Positions 20,977 through 29,898 of a stretch of DNA of 64,000 nucleotides are shown in pieces. Every line of letters begins with the position of its first letter. Within the stretch, counting starts at the first letter, position 1. Source of the DNA: Farysia itapuensis (lineage: Eukaryota > Basidiomycota > Ustilaginomycetes > Ustilaginales > Ustilaginaceae); assembly GCA_023212645.1 (NCBI GenBank), contig JALBYC010000008.1:248001-312000 (forward strand). Reading direction: 5' to 3'. The position numbers and the translations under genes were made by a program. Under the pieces are notes generated by a model. The model was not told the origin of the DNA. It was given only the letters and a program-made list of their open reading frames with translations, and made no database searches.

Positions 20977-21750
20977 ATGTCGCCGCGGATGGTGGTGGCT
21001 GGGAAGCCGCTGACACAGGGGACAGAACGGTACTTGGACCGTTTGCAGCTGAAATGGTCCAGTTCCCTTCATCTCGCCATGCTCGGCTCACCATTGCGCA
21101 CATGTGTCGTGTCAGGCAGCGTCATGCCAACTGCCCTCATGCTGCAGCTGAAATGCATCGAACTACTCCCACCAGGCCCTTCCAAATCTACAACCCTGCC
21201 AAGCAAGCATGTCATACTACCCAATCTACTGCACCCCGACTTTGTCTGGCGCAAAACGGGAAGAAGCCAATGGTTGACTCTGGATCCAGAGGTGCTCGAG
21301 ACGTTCAAGCAGCGTACCAAGTTTAAAATGTTGCATGTCAAGGCCGTCTTACCGCCAAAGTTTGCAACTCTGGTGCACAGACAGCTTGGTCAGCGAGTCT
21401 TGCAAGAACTCGAGCTGTTGTGCAACACTCCCGAACCGCCCTCGCTGACAAAGTCGTTTTCGACACAGCAAGAGGTTGAGGAATACATCGAGGCACAGAA
21501 CGTTTCTCCCTCCTTTGTGGTCTCTTTCAGCCCGTATACCGACGCCCCAGATCCATGTAGAGGCACTTCATTACCGCCGCTGAAATTCCACCCGCGCTTA
21601 CTCGACGAAGCACAGAGGCTCGAGTTGGCATCCCGCCTCCCACCAGACTCTGCGCATCACGTCTTTGCGCCGTCACCGGCAACAACGACCCTCGGGATCG
21701 CCCTCTACAGATTGCATCTATGGACACGCTCACTACCGCCAACGACATGA
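20977..21750 (+). CDS. Conserved-looking hypothetical protein, 257 aa
   Basis: An intronless ORF from the ATG at 20977 (MSPRMVVAGKPL). The frame is open further left, but that part overlaps the FES1 start region, so the shorter form is used. The protein is mixed alpha/beta with an N-terminal amphipathic, basic stretch (RYLDRLQLKWSSSLHLAML) and a middle block VLPPKFATLVHRQLGQRVLQELELL. There is no membrane segment and no motif I recognise. A mitochondrial role is conceivable from the basic N-terminus but unproven. Coding status is supported by ordered composition, by lack of low complexity and by its snug fit between FES1 and CCT5 (88 bp between stops). Confidence 0.65.
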   Translation: MSPRMVVAGKPLTQGTERYLDRLQLKWSSSLHLAMLGSPLRTCVVSGSVMPTALMLQLKCIELLPPGPSKSTTLPSKHVILPNLLHPDFVWRKTGRSQWLTLDPEVLETFKQRTKFKMLHVKAVLPPKFATLVHRQLGQRVLQELELLCNTPEPPSLTKSFSTQQEVEEYIEAQNVSPSFVVSFSPYTDAPDPCRGTSLPPLKFHPRLLDEAQRLELASRLPPDSAHHVFAPSPATTTLGIALYRLHLWTRSLPPTT

Positions 21751-21838
21751 ATACCCCTCTCCCCGCCTTTTTTCTTCCCCGCAAACGTGTGTGTGTGACT
21801 GTGTATAAGTTGATTATGACATTTTGCGTGCGTGGTTT

Positions 21839-23464
21839 TTACTCGATGTTGTGCTGTTCGATAACGTCGTCGATTTTGAGGACGGCACGGACGAGCTGGG
21901 TTGCAAGGAGCAGCTGTTGACGTTTGGAGACGAGGGGATCAAATACACGGCAGTCTTTCATGTCGTTGTGACCGACGCCCATACAGTCGATGCCCAATTT
22001 GGGATTGGACTCAGTCACTTGACGACTCTTGACCTCGGCCAGTGTTTCGATGGGGGAATAGCCCGAGTTTTCCGCCAGGGCAAGTGGGATTGCGTCGAGG
22101 GCGGATGCAAATGCACGCATGGCATACTGCTCTAGCGTAGCAATTTCATCTGCCGCTTTGGAAATGGCAATCGAAGCGCAAATCTCGGCAGCTCCACCGC
22201 CATACACGACGCGGTTGTCAACGACAAGGTTGCGAACGACACAGATGGCGTCGTGCAAGGCGCGCTTGGCCTCGTCGATAATCATCTTGTTGGAGCCACG
22301 GACAAAGACAGTGACCGCACGTGTGTTGGCGCATTCCTCGATAATCAGCATGCGATCTCTCGTCGTGCCAAAGCCCACTTCACGAACAATGCCGGCTCTG
22401 CCCAGTTTTTCGGGCGTGAGATCTTCAAAGCGTGGCACGATTCGGCCATTGGTGGCAATCGCAATCAGTTCCAACTCTGGCCCACCAACCCAGCGCACCG
22501 CAGGCAGCTCGTGCTGCAAGAGCAAGTGGTTCGCCTCGTCGTCGAATCCCCACTGACAGATGACCAAGTTGGCCCCACAATCTTTGACGCGCTTGATCAT
22601 GTCTTCAAACTTTTGTCGCTCGTACTCTTGCAACTTGCGGTACTCTTCGACGGAAGTAATGTCGAGCTTGTGTTTGGTCTTGGGACGCGGTGGTTCAAAG
22701 GGACAGGTGAGAATGGCGATTCGGGCGTCTTTTACTTGACGTGGCATTTGCGGATGGGAAAAGTCCTTGTCAATCACCACGCCTTGAACCAGCGTTGTGT
22801 CTTCTAGTCCCCCACCTACTTTGCCATCGACCTTGATCAGTTCAAAGTCGACGTCTCGTCGCTTGAGATCGGCCACCGACAGCACCGAGTCTACAGCAAT
22901 CTTGGCAAATTTGTCTGATGCTTTCGAGACGATTTTGGATCCCAGACATGTTTTGGCTACCTTCATCAGTTCGTCAATGTTGTCCTTATCGAATTCGACC
23001 ACGTCGGCGACTTTTTCGAGTTCCAGTACGGCCAAGTTGCACGCGCGTTCGAATCCATCAGCAATGCGAATTGGGTGAATGCCACGGTCGATCAAGCCTT
23101 CAGATTGTTCGAGCAGCGCACCGGCTAGGACAACGACACCCGTCGTACCATCCCCAATCTCGTCATCCTGAGACTTGCTCAATTCGACCAGCAACTTGGC
23201 AATCTGATGTTCGAGCTCCATGTTGTTCATAATCGTCGCTCCATCGTTGGTCACCTGAATATCGCCGTCGGGACTGATGAGAATCTTGTCCAGTCCACGC
23301 GGGCCGAGCGAAGTCTTGAGAATGTTGGCCACCGTCTTTGCAGCTGAAATGTGATTCTTGATGGCCTGAATGCCATTTGCCCGTGTCTTTTTACCCTGTT
23401 CGCGAACGACGATAAACGGTCTCCCGTACTCGTCCTGTGCGTAGGCAATCTGTGGCTCAGCCAT
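21839..23464 (-). CDS. CCT5: T-complex protein 1 subunit epsilon (CCT5)
   Basis: 541 residues, intronless, ATG at 23464. Group II chaperonin signatures are present: [32 protein letters not shown], the ATP-binding [15 protein letters not shown], and near the C-terminus [15 protein letters not shown]. The epsilon assignment rests on the N-terminus ([18 protein letters not shown]) and on [14 protein letters not shown] is the eight-subunit cytosolic ring that folds actin, tubulin and WD-repeat proteins. Length and motifs are normal. It faces the elongase gene across a 752-bp divergent promoter region. Confidence 0.95.
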   Translation of the reverse strand: MAEPQIAYAQDEYGRPFIVVREQGKKTRANGIQAIKNHISAAKTVANILKTSLGPRGLDKILISPDGDIQVTNDGATIMNNMELEHQIAKLLVELSKSQDDEIGDGTTGVVVLAGALLEQSEGLIDRGIHPIRIADGFERACNLAVLELEKVADVVEFDKDNIDELMKVAKTCLGSKIVSKASDKFAKIAVDSVLSVADLKRRDVDFELIKVDGKVGGGLEDTTLVQGVVIDKDFSHPQMPRQVKDARIAILTCPFEPPRPKTKHKLDITSVEEYRKLQEYERQKFEDMIKRVKDCGANLVICQWGFDDEANHLLLQHELPAVRWVGGPELELIAIATNGRIVPRFEDLTPEKLGRAGIVREVGFGTTRDRMLIIEECANTRAVTVFVRGSNKMIIDEAKRALHDAICVVRNLVVDNRVVYGGGAAEICASIAISKAADEIATLEQYAMRAFASALDAIPLALAENSGYSPIETLAEVKSRQVTESNPKLGIDCMGVGHNDMKDCRVFDPLVSKRQQLLLATQLVRAVLKIDDVIEQHNIE

Positions 23465-24216
23465 GACTGCACTTCTTCTTCTTCTCCGATCAAGGGGTGT
23501 GTTGAGGCGGTTGGGAATGTTGCCCGCTTAGGCTTGCGCTTTTCGCAGAGTTACGCAGACGCGGATCCGAAAACCGAGAAAATGGGGCAAAGCGGCTTCT
23601 TCGATCTTCTTTTTTTTGGCGGTACTCCAACATGTTAGACCACGCAGATCACTGAGAAGGTTTTCCGATCGACACCCGCACTACGCGCTCATCTGCGGAT
23701 GGTGAACAGCGAGTCAAGCAACTCGGCCGCGTTCTTACGCCTGCGCCTGAGCGTGTGTGTATCTGTCCCCGTACGCGCGCATGTACGTTGAGAGGCGATA
23801 TAATTTGTACAAAAGGCGCGTTGTTGTTGTTGTTGTGTGTTGCTCTGATCGGCGCGTCTCTGCAAATTTGGGAGCAAGAACCAAACAAACACGCGCGGGC
23901 CGCTCACTTTTTGTTCTTCCTCCTCGGCGCAAATATATTGGTGCAAGGACTTGCGTTGATGTCGCTACACGTAGTTGCAAAGTGGGGCGGAACGAGACCG
24001 AAAGAAGTCGCCATGCGCAGTGTGATTGGCTCCCTGGCTTTTGTTTTGGTTTGGGCGGCGGCGGATCGGAGTTACCGATCGTAGGGATCGAGGGATCGAT
24101 GTGTGTGTTTGTGTGTGTTGGATCAATGGGGAATTCTGAGTAACGTTTTGCACCTTTACATCTTACCACTGCCCTCTCTCTCTCTCTTTCCTCTCTTCCC
24201 TTCTCCTGAATACACC
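23465..24216. promoter_or_regulatory. Divergent upstream region of CCT5 and the elongase gene
   Basis: 752 bp without a supported gene. Visible elements: an inverted CCAAT (GATTGGCT) near 24023, a TGTTGTTGTTGTTG run near 23820, and a pyrimidine-rich tract (CTCTCTCTCT) at about 24174-24210 directly before the elongase ATG, which is common in fungal promoters. Short ORFs here look accidental. Confidence 0.45.
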
Positions 24217-25137
24217 ATGGTCTCGAGCGCGATTTACGACGCGGTCGTGGCGGCTATACCGCGCGACGTACGCGTCAAGACTCCCCACCATCTGCTAGCA
24301 TGGGTTCCCGGAAAGTCGCCTCTCTCGACTCTTCCGCAACTCGTCGCGGCCGTTGTCACCTACCTCGCCGTCATCTTTGGCGGACGTGCGCTGATGAAGA
24401 ACCGCGCACCCTTTTCCAGCAGCATCAAGATTCCCTTTCTGGTGCACAACTTGGCACTCACGTTTGGCTCGGGTCTCTTGCTCGCACTGATGCTCGAGGA
24501 GATTGTCCCCATTGCGCGTCGTAACGGCATGTTTTACGCCATCTGCGGTGAAGGTGCCTGGACGATGAAGTTGGAGACGTACTACATGATCAACTACTAC
24601 TTCAAGTACTGGGAGTTGGTCGACACGATTTTCCTCGTGCTGAAAAAGAAGCCGTTGCAGTTCTTGCACGTCTACCATCACTCGGCCACTGCCGTGCTCT
24701 GCTTTTCGCAGCTGCACGGCAAGACGTCGGTCTCGTGGGTCGTCATCTGTCTCAACCTCGCCGTACACGTACTCATGTACTTCTACTACGCCCTCACCTC
24801 GCTCAAGATTCGCTGCCCGTGGAAGAAATCAGTGACCACGGCTCAAATCACCCAGTTTGTCATTGACCTGTTTGTCGTCTACTTTGCCTCGTACAACTAC
24901 TTTGCACACACCTACTTCCCCCATGTCCCACATGTTGGCACGTGTGCGGGCAAGGAGCACGCCGCTTTCTCCGGCATCATCTGTCTTACCAGCTACCTCT
25001 TTCTCTTTCTCGCCTTTTACCAGCGTACCTATGCCAAGGACAAGGCAAGACGCGCCGCAGCTGCCATCTCCAACGTCGCAAACGGTCGTCCCATCTCGTC
25101 CAACACCCGCATCAACGGCCAAAAGAAAGCACAATAA
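24217..25137 (+). CDS. Very-long-chain fatty acid elongase (ELO family)
   Basis: 306 residues from the ATG at 24217 (context ACACCATGG). Diagnostic ELO motifs: YYFKYWELVDTIFLVLKKKP, the histidine box FLHVYHHSATAVLCF (HxxHH), and HVLMYFYYALTSLKIRCPWK. Six or seven hydrophobic segments fit an ER multi-pass protein. The enzyme condenses malonyl-CoA with acyl-CoA, the first step of elongation for sphingolipid and membrane fatty acids. The C-terminus is Lys/Arg/Ala-rich and ends GQKKAQ, a plausible lysine-based ER retrieval signal. Which yeast Elo1/2/3 it matches cannot be decided by eye. Confidence 0.9.
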   Translation: MVSSAIYDAVVAAIPRDVRVKTPHHLLAWVPGKSPLSTLPQLVAAVVTYLAVIFGGRALMKNRAPFSSSIKIPFLVHNLALTFGSGLLLALMLEEIVPIARRNGMFYAICGEGAWTMKLETYYMINYYFKYWELVDTIFLVLKKKPLQFLHVYHHSATAVLCFSQLHGKTSVSWVVICLNLAVHVLMYFYYALTSLKIRCPWKKSVTTAQITQFVIDLFVVYFASYNYFAHTYFPHVPHVGTCAGKEHAAFSGIICLTSYLFLFLAFYQRTYAKDKARRAAAAISNVANGRPISSNTRINGQKKAQ

Positions 25138-25291
25138 ACCCTCCCTTTCCCTCTTTTTGCCCCACTATTGCGGATCGCATCGTCTCACGAGCATCTTTGG
25201 CTGAAAATCCCCTTCCCCTCCCTCGACAACTATGAACAAAGCACACATGAGAATATATTTCTTTTGAACCAGCGCAAGTGTGTGTGTGTGT

Positions 25292-26212
25292 CTACAAGAA
25301 GTAGTCGGGTACTCTTCTCGAGACTAGCGGTTCGCCTGCACGTGGAGCCGGGTCGAATTGGAGGAAGGTGTACTTGAGGTTTTCGTCAATCTCCATGATG
25401 GCCGCCTGGTTGCCGCAGCGGTAGCAGTAGTTGGGTGCGGAAAAGATGGTGACGACGTTGCGTTCCTGTGACCAGTTGAAGCCGTCCATGACGAGTTGAT
25501 GGGCGCGTGCGACCAGCGTGAGGCCGTTGTTGTGGTTGAAAGCTTCCGAAATGTCTTGACCAAACGTGTAGCCTGCGCCTCGTGGAGAGATGCCCCATCC
25601 ACATCGGTCGTCTGGGTCGGACCAGAGCAAGTCGCACATGGGACCCTCGTGCGGTACCTCTTGAATACGGTCAATGGAGCGAATGTGGTCCAAAGTATCA
25701 ATGCTGGGTGACAATCCACCGTGCAGGCAGAAGATCTGGTCGTCAATCAACGCCGTCAAGGGAAGGTAGTCGAACAGGTCGGTAAAGTATTTCCAGACAT
25801 TGGCGTTGCCGTACTTGCGCAGACACTCGTCGTAAAAGCCATACACCTGCGTAATCTGGCGCGACTCGTGGTTGCCGCGCAGGATAGTGACGCGATCACG
25901 ATAACGCACCTTGAGCGCAACCAGCAGCGTCACTGTCTCTACACTGTAGTATCCACGATCGACGTAGTCTCCCATAAACAGATAGTTGGTGTCGGGCGAA
26001 TTGCCACCGATACGGAAGAGCTCCGACAAGTCGTGAAACTGACCGTGAATATCACCGCACACCGTCACGGGACAGCGCACTGGCTGCACGTTGGACTCTT
26101 CAATCAGAATCTCGCGTGCCTTGTCGCACAACCGCTTGATATCGTTCTCCGACAGCTGCTTGCATTCGCTCAAATGCGAAATCCACGAGTCTTGTTCTGT
26201 AATGTCGACCAT
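25292..26212 (-). CDS. Serine/threonine protein phosphatase PP2A catalytic subunit
   Basis: 306 residues, intronless, ATG at 26212. The PPP metal-binding motifs are GDIHGQ (53-58), GDYVDRG (81-87) and RGNHE (112-116), with [12 protein letters not shown] and [12 protein letters not shown] further on, and the C-terminal DYFL tail that is carboxymethylated in PP2A. That tail and the length separate it from PP1 and PP4/PP6-type enzymes. It acts with scaffold A and regulatory B subunits in cell-cycle and TOR signalling. No residue appears to be missing. It is convergent with the elongase gene. Confidence 0.95.
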   Translation of the reverse strand: MVDITEQDSWISHLSECKQLSENDIKRLCDKAREILIEESNVQPVRCPVTVCGDIHGQFHDLSELFRIGGNSPDTNYLFMGDYVDRGYYSVETVTLLVALKVRYRDRVTILRGNHESRQITQVYGFYDECLRKYGNANVWKYFTDLFDYLPLTALIDDQIFCLHGGLSPSIDTLDHIRSIDRIQEVPHEGPMCDLLWSDPDDRCGWGISPRGAGYTFGQDISEAFNHNNGLTLVARAHQLVMDGFNWSQERNVVTIFSAPNYCYRCGNQAAIMEIDENLKYTFLQFDPAPRAGEPLVSRRVPDYFL

Positions 26213-26623
26213 TCTGGTTTAGCAGCGGCGGCGGTGGGCAGGGTTGGGGGGGTATATCAAAAGATCTAGACACACAGACGCAGTGCGTCGGTTTTGGCGG
26301 TATTTGTGAGGGGGTTGGAAACGTGCGTTGCCAAGAAAGACACGTTGAATATGGGCGGGATGGGGCCGGTTGGAAGCTGGAGGTGTGATGGGTCAGAAAG
26401 GCCCAACACACACCATATCTTTTGTGGGCTTTCGGCTCTTCCGACTCTGGTTTTTGTATTGCGCTCCATCTACCAAAATCATTCATCGCGTCGGTTGGCT
26501 TTGGGAAATTACTACAAAAGCTGGCTTGGGCTCGATCACCGGCCGATATGTATTATTATCGGAGCACACTAACCTTTGGCCGCAACTCGTCTTTGCTCTC
26601 GTCACATTTCACATACGCACAAC
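26213..26623. promoter_or_regulatory. Divergent upstream region of PP2A and NDUFB8 genes
   Basis: 411 bp between two start codons, without a supported gene or recognisable named site. Confidence 0.4.
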
Positions 26624-27359
26624 ATGTCTCTGTTGCGAACGGCAGTGGCTGGTGCCTCTCGATCGGCGTTGGTTCTACGCGCTGCTCCGTCTGTGCGCAC
26701 ATTCGCCTCTTCGAGCGTCAAATTGGCCGAACAGGCGGAAAAGGATCCGCAACTGGGCGAATACCCAGAGCTACCGTTGATCAGTCTGCAAACCCGCAAG
26801 TATACACCCAAATGGTGGGACCCACAAGAGAAGAGAAACTATGGCGAAACAGTGCGTAACCCGTCTCGGAAAACTCACTGAAGCCCAGCTTTGGAGCGCG
26901 GAAGTATACTGACTTTGGGTCATTTGTTGGGAAACACAGTTGCACGAGCAGGATGATTACTTGTCAGTGTGGGCACCTGATGCACATGCCATGCCTGCTG
27001 CACCGGCGCTTCGACAGGTGATTTTCGCCGCCGGTATCTTTGCAGCCGCTGCTGCTGCCATCTACGCTGGTCTTCCCGACAGACCAGCGATTCCTAGAGT
27101 ACGTGCTGTCTAGTTCACAGCCTAATTCTCCGTGCGACATGGCAGCTCACCCACCTCTTTGCAAAAACAGGAGTATCCCCGAGACGGGCTCGCCGCTGAT
27201 CTAGGCACACCTGCAGCAGCAGTAAGTTATCCAGCGATGTTACGCTCAATTGTTTTGCCGGGGATGCAAAGGTCTGACGTTCAAAATCCACAGGCTCGCG
27301 CTGAAGGCTCATTCTCTCTGGGCGGCGACGACGAAGAGCAAGAAGAGGACGACGAGTAG
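26624..27359 (+). CDS. Mitochondrial complex I subunit NDUFB8 (ASHI), four exons
   Basis: Exons 26624-26851, 26940-27098, 27171-27221 and 27294-27359; introns of 88, 72 and 72 nt with GTGCGT, GTACGT and GTAAGT donors and AG acceptors. The joined frame gives 167 residues. An Arg/Ser/Ala-rich mitochondrial presequence (MSLLRTAVAGASRSALVLRA) is followed by the family block TPKWWDPQEKRNYGET joined to LHEQDDYLSVWAPDAH. One transmembrane segment (VIFAAGIFAAAAAAIYAGL) and an acidic tail follow. NDUFB8 is an accessory subunit of the membrane arm of NADH:ubiquinone oxidoreductase. The family block spans the first splice junction, which confirms that intron. It ends 30 bp from the convergent hydrolase gene. 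Confidence 0.88.
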
Positions 27360-27389
27360 AACCACTGTTCCCGATTGCAAGCATTGCTT

Positions 27390-28343
27390 TCACCCTGACC
27401 CCGCATGTGCTCTGTGTACATCCTGCACCATTTGGATCAGTTTAGCCACCATGCCTGGCAGCACGCTGTGATTACCGGCCTCCATGGCTACACTGACTTT
27501 TACGTTCGGCGCATCGCCCGCGGTGTCTGCAATCCTGGCGGCCACGGATTGAATCTCGTGCTGCGTAAAGTAGCGATCTGCGGTGCCGCACTGCTGATGA
27601 CTCTCGACCGTGGTGTTCACCGCACCCGGTTTGAGGGTGGCCGGAGCAGTGGTGATGGTGGTGGGCGGCGTAAAGTAGCACCAAGCTTTGCGTGGGAAGG
27701 GCGTTTGAAATGCGAAACAGCTTCCGGCCCAACCGAGCACTTTGCCCGGCAAAGGCAGGCTGGATTGCAAGGCTTGTATGAGGTACGAGTTGACGAGTAT
27801 CGCGCCCTGGCTGAAACCGACGAGAATGACGCGGTCAGGTGGGATACCGCGAGAGTGTAGAAAAGCCAGTTCGTCGTGGATCTTGAGCAGGCTGCTGTAC
27901 ACGTAGGGACTTGCAAATGCCAGCTCTATCTCGTCGTGCGCTGTCTCACCGCAAAAACACAAGTGCGACATCAGCGCGAGGGGGTGGAAAAAGAGCCTGT
28001 GCCGAGTGCTGTGTGACTTACGTTTGTGCGTGGGGAACCAGATCCCATCGAGAGCGTCCAGAGCTCTCACAGTGATGCTCGTCTCGCCGTGTGCCGGCAG
28101 CTGTTGGGCCGAATCAGGATCAACTGGTTCGGCAGGGTAGTGGCTTGAAGAGAAGAATTCGCGCAGATGCGGTACGAAGGAGTCGGCAAAGTCGGCGGCA
28201 TTGTCACCTCGACCGTGGAGGGCGATAATGGCGACGTGCGTGTGGAACGAGGGCGCTGATAGATAGGTGCGTGTCGAAGTAAGTGCGTGCGGTAGTGGAT
28301 CATCCCACGTCCCGTCAAGCGGGCGGCTCACCGCGTCTTCCAT
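27390..28343 (-). CDS. Alpha/beta hydrolase, phospholipase/carboxylesterase (acyl-protein thioesterase-like) family
   Basis: Exons 28343-28022 and 27940-27390 (minus strand), intron 27941-28021 (81 nt, GTAAGT...ACAG), giving 290 residues. An oxyanion-type motif, IIALHGRGDNAADFADSF, comes early. The nucleophile elbow is GFSQG (VILVGFSQGAILVNSYLI), and NHSVLPG near the C-terminus supplies a likely catalytic His. The layout fits the LYPLA/FSH-like carboxylesterases; substrate unknown. The intron is inferred from clean splice signals. It keeps the frame and has no stop, so an unspliced reading would simply add 27 residues. The frame runs 42 nt further upstream without an ATG. Confidence 0.75.
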   Translation of the reverse strand: MEDAVSRPLDGTWDDPLPHALTSTRTYLSAPSFHTHVAIIALHGRGDNAADFADSFVPHLREFFSSSHYPAEPVDPDSAQQLPAHGETSITVRALDALDGIWFPTHKRKSHSTRHRLFFHPLALMSHLCFCGETAHDEIELAFASPYVYSSLLKIHDELAFLHSRGIPPDRVILVGFSQGAILVNSYLIQALQSSLPLPGKVLGWAGSCFAFQTPFPRKAWCYFTPPTTITTAPATLKPGAVNTTVESHQQCGTADRYFTQHEIQSVAARIADTAGDAPNVKVSVAMEAGNHSVLPGMVAKLIQMVQDVHRAHAGSG

Positions 28344-28655
28344 ACTGCGCGCGTGCTCGTGGAAGGAAGTGTATGGGCGGGGCAATACTAGACAGTCTTA
28401 TTATATGCGAAGTTTGCTCCTTCCTCACCCCCCAAGCTGGTTTACCAGCGCACACTCCCTCGCCTTTTGATCCTTTCTCCCTCGCCTTTTGATCCTTTCT
28501 CCTCCACCACTTTGCCAGTGCATTCCTCGCCGGCGTACACTTGGCTTTCCTGCTTTAGCACAGAGCAGAGACTGGGCCGATGCTAATCTATTCGGTATTA
28601 CGGGGACCTGAGGGGAATACGTGCATGCTGCTGTTGATGGTGTTCTTTGCGGGGA
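28344..28655. other. Intergenic gap between hydrolase start and OST4 stop
   Basis: 312 bp, presumably the hydrolase promoter plus the OST4 3' end. A perfect tandem duplication of a 22-bp unit, starting CCCTCGCCTTTTGATCC, occupies 28457-28500. No ORF is supported. Confidence 0.5.
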
Positions 28656-28881
28656 TCAGCTTGATGTTGATGTGGCTAAGCGTCTGGCTGTGTCCTGGTT
28701 CCGCTTGACGTTGACGCTCAGAGCCTGAAACGAGGAGCATTCACGTGAAGCAGAGTTCAGCACACGATCACCACAAATCTACCACACTACCTAGCAAACT
28801 TACATGGTAGACGACGATGAGGATCATGGTCAGACTGCCGAGCCAGTTGGCTAGCGCTGACAGGGTGACGTCGCTGATCAT
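28656..28881 (-). CDS. OST4: Oligosaccharyltransferase subunit Ost4, two exons, 48 aa
   Basis: Exon 1 is 28881-28804 (26 codons), intron 28803-28725 (79 nt, GTAAGT...TTTCAG), exon 2 28724-28656. Exon 1 reads MISDVTLSALANWLGSLTMI then LIVVYH. It matches the yeast Ost4 pattern MISDxxLxxLA, one transmembrane helix, and VxYH. After splicing comes ALSVNVKRNQ and a short polar tail. Ost4 is a single-pass ER membrane miniprotein that holds the catalytic Stt3 and Ost3/6 together in the N-glycosylation complex. The protein is 10 or so residues longer than yeast Ost4 (36 residues). The gene is too short for ordinary ORF cut-offs; identification rests on the N-terminal signature and clean splice sites. 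Confidence 0.85.
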
Positions 28882-29103
28882 GAGCGCGTAGAGGGAGGCG
28901 ACGAGACTGCGCAGGGCGTGGGGAAGGGGGACAGCCAACGCACGGGCAGAAAAAGTCAAGGTGCAAGGTGCAAGGTTAAGCAAGGTTGCAAGGTTGCAGG
29001 TTGGGGGGAGAAAGTGACAATCTTACACCTCGGCTTTTTATTTGACGTGCATGCGTGAGGCAGCGGCTGAGCAAGACTACCACTCACGCTCTCTCGTTGC
29101 CCA

Positions 29104-29751
29104 ATGAGCAGAGCCAACTCGCCAGGATTTGAGCTCGTGGCAGTAACAAGCGAAGCAGGAGCTGCTACTGCACAGCCTACAGTGCAGCATGATCCACTCC
29201 CACCACTGGACAAGTCAGCCATTAACTCATTGAAACGCTATATCCCTCCCGAGGAGCAAGACGGCCCGGCCGTGAACGCACAAGCTAGCACAGCGCAGCC
29301 ACGCGAATCGAAGCGATGGCCCACCAAAGATCCATCCAGCTCTTATGAGCAGGATGAGATAATCGAGTTTATGCGCTATGAGATTCATCGCCGATGGCCG
29401 TCAGTAGACGATGATTCTGACGAATTTGAGGCAGTGGAAGGATGTATCTTCGGGACTCTCGAAAACCTCTTGGATGCAGTCAAGCGTCGTAGCGTGCAAT
29501 CTGTACCGGTCACGGTCCAACCAGCTGCACAGACACCTGCTAAGGGCAAGAACAAGCGTCAACGTACACAGAGCAGTGCTGACATCAGCCCACCTGCTCC
29601 CACCTCGTCCTCGTCACCCAAGCTGCTTGACTGGCAAGATATTCTCGCTCTACTGGAGCAGATTTCGCATCCAGGCAATACATTGCAGAAAAAGGCGCTT
29701 GCAAACACACGCAAGCGCTGTCTCAAGCTGTTTGCTCAACCCCAGTCCTGA
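29104..29751 (+). CDS. Hypothetical protein, 215 aa
   Basis: An intronless ORF with its ATG at 29104, 222 bp from the divergent OST4 start. The N-terminal 75 residues and residues about 140-175 are Ala/Pro/Ser-rich. A structured block lies at about 80-125 (DEIIEFMRYEIHRRWPS, then GTLENLLDAVKRRSV), followed by a basic stretch KGKNKRQRTQ (possible nuclear localisation signal) and a C-terminal helix (LLDWQDILALLEQI). No family is recognised. It precedes the MutY gene in the same direction by 147 bp. Confidence 0.55.
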   Translation: MSRANSPGFELVAVTSEAGAATAQPTVQHDPLPPLDKSAINSLKRYIPPEEQDGPAVNAQASTAQPRESKRWPTKDPSSSYEQDEIIEFMRYEIHRRWPSVDDDSDEFEAVEGCIFGTLENLLDAVKRRSVQSVPVTVQPAAQTPAKGKNKRQRTQSSADISPPAPTSSSSPKLLDWQDILALLEQISHPGNTLQKKALANTRKRCLKLFAQPQS

Positions 29752-29898
29752 GCCATATAACCCCGATTCCGCGTTACCGTGCATGTGTCAGTCCCAAAGT
29801 TCCAACGTTCCAATTCCGAATATCTGATCTTGTAAGACCAACACCAATACGCGTGATATTCTTCTGTTTCTCTCTTCGCACCCGTGAAACGCGCTGAC

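Noticed and set aside
23755..24084. 109-codon frame with hydrophobic segments between CCT5 and the elongase gene
   Set aside because: Leu/Val runs come from GTTGTTGTT and similar simple sequence; no ATG-led conserved pattern, and it lies in a promoter region.
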